Assembly (NCBI GenBank): GCA_021647465.1
Contig: JAKIUQ010000001.1
Location: forward strand, 248,001-312,000
Length of the DNA stretch: 64,000 nt
Direction: 5' to 3'
Source of the DNA: Emcibacter sp.
GTDB taxonomy: Bacteria > Pseudomonadota > Alphaproteobacteria > Sphingomonadales > Emcibacteraceae
Shown here: piece after piece, positions 60,521 through 64,000 of the stretch
How the letters are laid out: the number at the start of each line of letters is the position of its first letter
Numbering within the stretch: position 1 is the stretch's first letter
The notes under the pieces: model-generated
What the model was told of the DNA's origin: nothing
Database searches by the model: none
What the model saw: the letters and a program-made list of their open reading frames with translations, nothing else
Program-made: the position numbers and the translations under genes

Positions 60521-61624
60521 ATGAAACGACGTATTTTTCTAAAAACAACCGCAGCAGCATCAATTGGCGCTATATCAGCGGGCCTGCCTGCACCTGCCAT
60601 TGCTTCTGGCAAAATTAAATTAAAAATGGTCACGACCTGGCCAAAAAACTTTCCGGGCGTAGGAACGCGCGCCGTGAAATATGCCAGAGATATTGAAAAA
60701 GCTACAGATGGCCGCATAAAAATCAAGGTCTTCGCGGCCAACGAATTGGTCCCCGCCCTTGGGGCATTTGATGCGGTTCAGGGCGGAAAAGCCGATATTT
60801 ATCATGGCCCGGAATATTATTGGCAGGGCAAGCACAAGGCTTTTTCTTTTTTTACCGCGACTCCCTTTGGCCTTACGGCCACGGAACTCAGCCAATGGAT
60901 AAATTATGGCGGCGGCCAGGCTCTTTGGGATGAATTATCTGCCCCCTTTAACATCAAAGCCCTGCTTTGCGCAACAACAGGTGTTCAGATGGGCGGCTGG
61001 TATAAAAAAGAAATTAATAGGGTTCAGGATTTTAATGGCCTTAGAATTCGCATGCCGGGCCTTGGCGGCGAAGTTTTAAAACGTCTGGGCGCAACGACTG
61101 TTACCAAGGCCGGCGGCGAAATATATCTGGCTCTTAGTCAGGGAAATATAGATGCCGCAGAATGGATTGGGCCGTGGAATGATATGGCCTTCGGGTTTCA
61201 GAATATTACCAAATTTTATTACACCTCCGCCTTCCATGAACCCGGCGCCGGACTTGCCGCAGGGTTCAATCTTGATGTCTGGAACAGCCTTAGCCCCTCA
61301 GATCAGGCGATTATAACCGCCGTTTCCGGTGACCATTATCAAAAGTCCTACGCAGAATTTAACGCACGCAATGCTGTATCTTTGCGCAGTCTTGTCGATC
61401 AACATGATGTACAGATCAAAGTATTTTCTGATGAAATAATGGATAAATTGATCCATGTTTCCGATGATCTCATGCAGGAGGTTGCCCAAACCGATGACCT
61501 TACCAAGCGTATTTACAACAGTTACATGGATACACGTAGAAATGCCATGGAATGGGGCGCTATTGGCGAGGAGCCTTATTTAAAAGCCAGAAGATTATAT
61601 AAAAATTTTGGTAAGAAAATCTAA
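60521..61624 (+). CDS. TRAP transporter substrate-binding protein, TakP-like, with Tat signal
   Basis: This 367-residue periplasmic receptor has a twin-arginine signal (MKRRIFLKTTAAAS, then hydrophobic core and AIAS cleavage near 28). The body begins MVTTWPKNFPGVGTRAVKYARDIEKATDG and has KVFAANELVPALGAFDAVQGGKADIYHGPEYYWQGK, closely like TakP of Rhodobacter, which binds 2-oxo acids. The conserved carboxylate-binding region GLRIRMPGLGGEVLKRLGA is present. It is the first gene of a three-gene TRAP operon behind the long palindrome. Confidence 0.88.
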   Translation: MKRRIFLKTTAAASIGAISAGLPAPAIASGKIKLKMVTTWPKNFPGVGTRAVKYARDIEKATDGRIKIKVFAANELVPALGAFDAVQGGKADIYHGPEYYWQGKHKAFSFFTATPFGLTATELSQWINYGGGQALWDELSAPFNIKALLCATTGVQMGGWYKKEINRVQDFNGLRIRMPGLGGEVLKRLGATTVTKAGGEIYLALSQGNIDAAEWIGPWNDMAFGFQNITKFYYTSAFHEPGAGLAAGFNLDVWNSLSPSDQAIITAVSGDHYQKSYAEFNARNAVSLRSLVDQHDVQIKVFSDEIMDKLIHVSDDLMQEVAQTDDLTKRIYNSYMDTRRNAMEWGAIGEEPYLKARRLYKNFGKKI

Positions 61625-61627
61625 ATC

Positions 61628-62170
61628 GTGATCAATTTCCTGAAACATATAACCCGCAGGATTGATCAGTTCAGCGAATGGGCAGGCCGAGTGGTTTCCT
61701 GGCTGACCCTGTTTCTTGTTCTGATGCAATTTGCCATCGTCATTGGTCATTATATTTTTCGAGAAGGTGCCATATTGCTTCAGGAAAGCCTTCTGTATAT
61801 GCACAGCATGATTTTTCTTGGGGCGGCGGCCTATACCCTTCTTCATAATGGTCATGTCAGAGTAGATGTTTTTTACAACCGGTTTCAGGAAAAAACCAAG
61901 GCCTTGATCAACTTGATCGGCTGCGCATTTTTTCTATTTCCGATTACGGCTGTGATCACATGGATGGCCTGGCCTTATGTGACGTCATCTTGGGAGATTT
62001 TTGAAGGTTCCATCGAATCCAGCGGCATTCAGGCGGTCTATCTCTTGAAAAGCATGATATTATTTTTTTCCATCACATTGTTTCTACAAGGCTTTTCCCT
62101 GTTTCTTCATTCTATTCTCACCATATTGAATATTGAACATTTGACCGAAGACAGCCCGGAGCTATTGTGA
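61628..62170 (+). CDS. TRAP transporter small permease subunit (DctQ family)
   Basis: This 180-residue protein has four membrane helices (about 18-40, 50-70, 91-113 and 135-158). It contains the DctQ-type LLQESLLYMHSMIFLGAAAYTLLHNGHVRVDVFYNRF near 54. The start is GTG at 61628, three bases after the stop of the receptor gene; it overlaps the large permease gene by four bases. Confidence 0.92.
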   Translation: MINFLKHITRRIDQFSEWAGRVVSWLTLFLVLMQFAIVIGHYIFREGAILLQESLLYMHSMIFLGAAAYTLLHNGHVRVDVFYNRFQEKTKALINLIGCAFFLFPITAVITWMAWPYVTSSWEIFEGSIESSGIQAVYLLKSMILFFSITLFLQGFSLFLHSILTILNIEHLTEDSPELL

Positions 62171-63738
62171 TGGAGCTGAATATCATTCTTGTTTTATTGA
62201 TGTTTTTTTCGGTGATCACCCTGATCCTGGCCGGATTTCCCGTGGCCTTTACCTTGGGCGGGACGGCTATTTTATTTGTCGCCATAGGTATTTATTTTGA
62301 CGTCATAGACAGCGATTTTATCGGGCTTATTCCCGAGCGAATATTCGGCACGATGACCAATGATGTATTATTGGCCGTTCCCCTGTTTATATTCATGGGC
62401 GTGATGCTGGAAAAATCCAGGATAGCCGAAGATCTTCTGGAAAGCATGTCAAAGCTTATGGGGCGCATGCCCGGCGGGCTTGGTATTTCGGTCACCATTG
62501 TCGGGGCTTTGCTTGCGGCATCTACGGGGATTGTTGGCGCAACGGTTGTGACCATGGGATTACTCAGCCTGCCAACCATGCTGAAAAAAGGTTATAGCCC
62601 TGCCCTTGCCTGCGGGTCAATTGCCGCATCCGGAACCTTGGGCCAAATTATCCCGCCGTCTATCGTGCTGGTGCTGCTGGCCGATCAATTATCCTCTGCA
62701 TGGCAAACGGCACAATTGAATATGGGAAATTGGGCGCCCGAGCCTTTATCGGTGGGTGACTTATTTGCCGGCGCCCTTATTCCGGGCGTTACTTTGGTTT
62801 TGATGTATATCCTGTATCAGGTTGGCGTGGCTTTTTTCATGCCCCGGCTTTCCCCGCCAATCAAACAAAAGAGCGATGAAGAACAGGTGAGTATATCAGA
62901 ATTATTAGCCGCATTCCTGCCGCCGATTTTATTAATCATTTCCGTTCTAGGCTCAATCATCAGCGGCATCGCAACCCCGACAGAGGCCGCCGCCGTTGGC
63001 GCAACCGGCGCAATATTACTTGCCGGTTACAAACTTAAACCTGAAAAAACCGCCCCTATATTTGCCGCGGGTTTTTCCCTTGCCGGGCTTGTCCTGATCT
63101 CTAACCTTGTTGACCTTCGCCGGGGCAGAGAGGCAATCGCTATTACGGACACCATTGGATATGCCTGCGCAATTATTTTAACATTATTTGTCATATGGGG
63201 CGTCTTTACAGCAGTTTACCGGACTTACGGCGCTAAAATTTTACAATTTGTCATGCAATCAACGACCCGAATTACAGCAATGGTTTTTATGATCCTCATC
63301 GGGGCGGCGATGTTTTCTCTCGTCTTTAAGGGATTTGAAGGCGATGATTACATTCATAATTTTTTAACCAACCTGCCGGGCGGCAAGCTCAGTGCGCTGC
63401 TTCTTGTCATGCTGGTGATGTTTGTGCTTGGCTTCTTTCTGGATTTTATTGAAATCACCTTCGTTGTGGTGCCCATCGTCGCGCCGGTGTTGTTAATGAT
63501 GGATATTAACCCCATATGGCTTGGCATTATGATGGCTATGAATTTACAGACCAGTTTCCTGACCCCGCCTTTCGGTTTTGCGCTTTTCTATTTGCGCGGT
63601 GTCGCGCCGCCGACCGTGCGCACGATGCAGATTTATGTCGGCGTTATGCCCTATGTTATGATTCAACTCATCATGCTGTGTATTTTATGGCATTTCCCGG
63701 CGATGGTCACATGGCTCCCGAGCGTTCTGTTCAAATGA
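62167..63738 (+). CDS. TRAP transporter large permease subunit (DctM family)
   Basis: This 523-residue polytopic protein, with about 12 or more helices, uses a sodium gradient for uptake. LLAVPLFIFMGVMLEKS, AASTGIVGATVVTMGLLSLPTMLKKGYSPALACGSIAASGTLGQIIPPSI and PTEAAAVGATGA are DctM signatures, with LDFIEITFVVVPIVAPVLL near the end. It is longer than the usual 430 residues because of an insertion at about 285-380 with extra membrane helices, as in TakM-like permeases. Confidence 0.93.
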   Translation: MMELNIILVLLMFFSVITLILAGFPVAFTLGGTAILFVAIGIYFDVIDSDFIGLIPERIFGTMTNDVLLAVPLFIFMGVMLEKSRIAEDLLESMSKLMGRMPGGLGISVTIVGALLAASTGIVGATVVTMGLLSLPTMLKKGYSPALACGSIAASGTLGQIIPPSIVLVLLADQLSSAWQTAQLNMGNWAPEPLSVGDLFAGALIPGVTLVLMYILYQVGVAFFMPRLSPPIKQKSDEEQVSISELLAAFLPPILLIISVLGSIISGIATPTEAAAVGATGAILLAGYKLKPEKTAPIFAAGFSLAGLVLISNLVDLRRGREAIAITDTIGYACAIILTLFVIWGVFTAVYRTYGAKILQFVMQSTTRITAMVFMILIGAAMFSLVFKGFEGDDYIHNFLTNLPGGKLSALLLVMLVMFVLGFFLDFIEITFVVVPIVAPVLLMMDINPIWLGIMMAMNLQTSFLTPPFGFALFYLRGVAPPTVRTMQIYVGVMPYVMIQLIMLCILWHFPAMVTWLPSVLFK

Positions 63739-64000
63739 TCATTCTTTGCCGAATTCCTCATCAAGAAGGGCCCAGCGCTCATGATCACGCCATTTTCCTC
63801 CGATTTGCAGATATTTTGGGCTGAAGCCTTCCTTTCTAAATCCTATTTTCTGCACCAGATTTATAGACGGGATATTACCCGGTTGAATATTGGCTTCCAA
63901 ACGATGCAAGCCCAAGTTTTCAAATGCATATTTAATGGCAAGCGTCATACCCTCGGCCATATAACCCTTGCCTGCATAAGCCTCATCACCATAATAACCA
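63739..64000 (-). CDS. GNAT-family N-acetyltransferase, RimJ/RimL-like (5' truncated by window)
   Basis: The reading frame continues past the window edge. The visible C-terminal 86 residues contain GYYGDEAYAGKGYMAEGMTLAIKYAFENLGLHRLEANI, the acetyl-CoA-binding region of the RimJ/RimL (Acetyltransf_3) group, then NIPSINLVQKIGFRKEGF. RimJ and its relatives acetylate N-terminal amino groups of ribosomal proteins; this one's substrate is unknown. It converges on the TRAP operon with adjoining ends. Confidence 0.85.
   Translation of the reverse strand, partial: GYYGDEAYAGKGYMAEGMTLAIKYAFENLGLHRLEANIQPGNIPSINLVQKIGFRKEGFSPKYLQIGGKWRDHERWALLDEEFGKE

Noticed and set aside
1..64000. tRNA, rRNA, CRISPR, IS or prophage elements
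   Set aside because: I found no cloverleaf with a GTTCGAATC-type arm, no spaced repeats, no transposase or integrase frame and no terminal repeats.

Overview
The window is a chromosomal segment of an alphaproteobacterium of moderately low G+C, with no rRNA, tRNA, phage, IS or CRISPR content. The assignment rests on a group of lineage markers: 5-aminolevulinate synthase (hemA) with an Mg-type HemB, a RibB fused to a cysteine-less GTP cyclohydrolase II-like domain (RibBX type), a bc1-complex chaperone next to a DUF177 gene, homologues of the complex I assembly factors NDUFAF3 and NDUFAF6 around secDF-yajC, an FAD/folate-dependent TrmFO, GAAC-N7-GAAC LexA and TTAA-N7-TTAAC CtrA-type sites, and a TatABC/SerS/SurE/Pcm/LysM-M23 block. 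A marine member of an order such as Emcibacterales, Kordiimonadales, Sneathiellales or Rhodospirillales would fit, but I cannot fix the order.

Layout. 1-7.7 kb: partial histidinol-phosphatase-like gene, an alpha/beta hydrolase, an orphan TadG-like von Willebrand protein, trxB, a LysR regulator, a probable multi-hairpin small RNA (5571-5735), a HAD phosphatase and aspartate aminotransferase. 7.8-11.6 kb: an AT-rich cassette with an MBOAT O-acyltransferase, its membrane-anchored SGNH-like partner and a small beta-barrel. 11.6-15.8 kb: arfB, then ssb and uvrA diverging from a shared LexA box, followed by a second probable small RNA (about 15632-15747). 15.8-24.2 kb: trmFO, NDUFAF6-like protein, a 49-residue membrane protein plus PuuD-like protein, Mth938/NDUFAF3-like protein, secF-secD-yajC, a DUF815 ATPase and a degenerate LysM/LytM lipoprotein. 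24.2-35.4 kb: a long minus-strand operon dgt-argS-SPOR-nagZ-M50-scpA-scpB-tatA-tatB-tatC-serS-surE-pcm. 35.5-41.7 kb: erpA-like, xthA, then DUF177-plsX-fabH-ihfA-merR with the bc1 chaperone, and divergent bamE. 41.7-49.3 kb: minus-strand operon rpiB-glyA-nrdR-ribD-ribE-ribBX-ribH-nusB-thiL-fliL. 49.5-52.8 kb: hemA with a small downstream gene, marR and hemB. 53-59.6 kb: unlinked motA and motB, a FemAB-like transferase, a small membrane protein, threonine dehydratase and an SLC13-type transporter. 59.7-64 kb: bpt, a TakPQM-like TRAP transporter behind a long nested palindrome, and a partial GNAT gene.

How the genes work together. Most are housekeeping: envelope biogenesis, protein export (Sec and Tat), riboflavin and heme synthesis, DNA repair and flagellar motor function. 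The TRAP binding protein carries a twin-arginine signal and so probably uses the TatABC system encoded here. The main regulatory signals are an SOS box for ssb/uvrA, a well-formed class II FNR/FixK promoter for hemA, and CtrA-like promoters of the same geometry ahead of motA and motB, with a related one ahead of the second small RNA. The most novel-looking elements are the two intergenic RNAs, the first presenting several C-rich (CUCCC-type, anti-Shine-Dalgarno) loops, and the 63-bp nested dyad before the TRAP operon.
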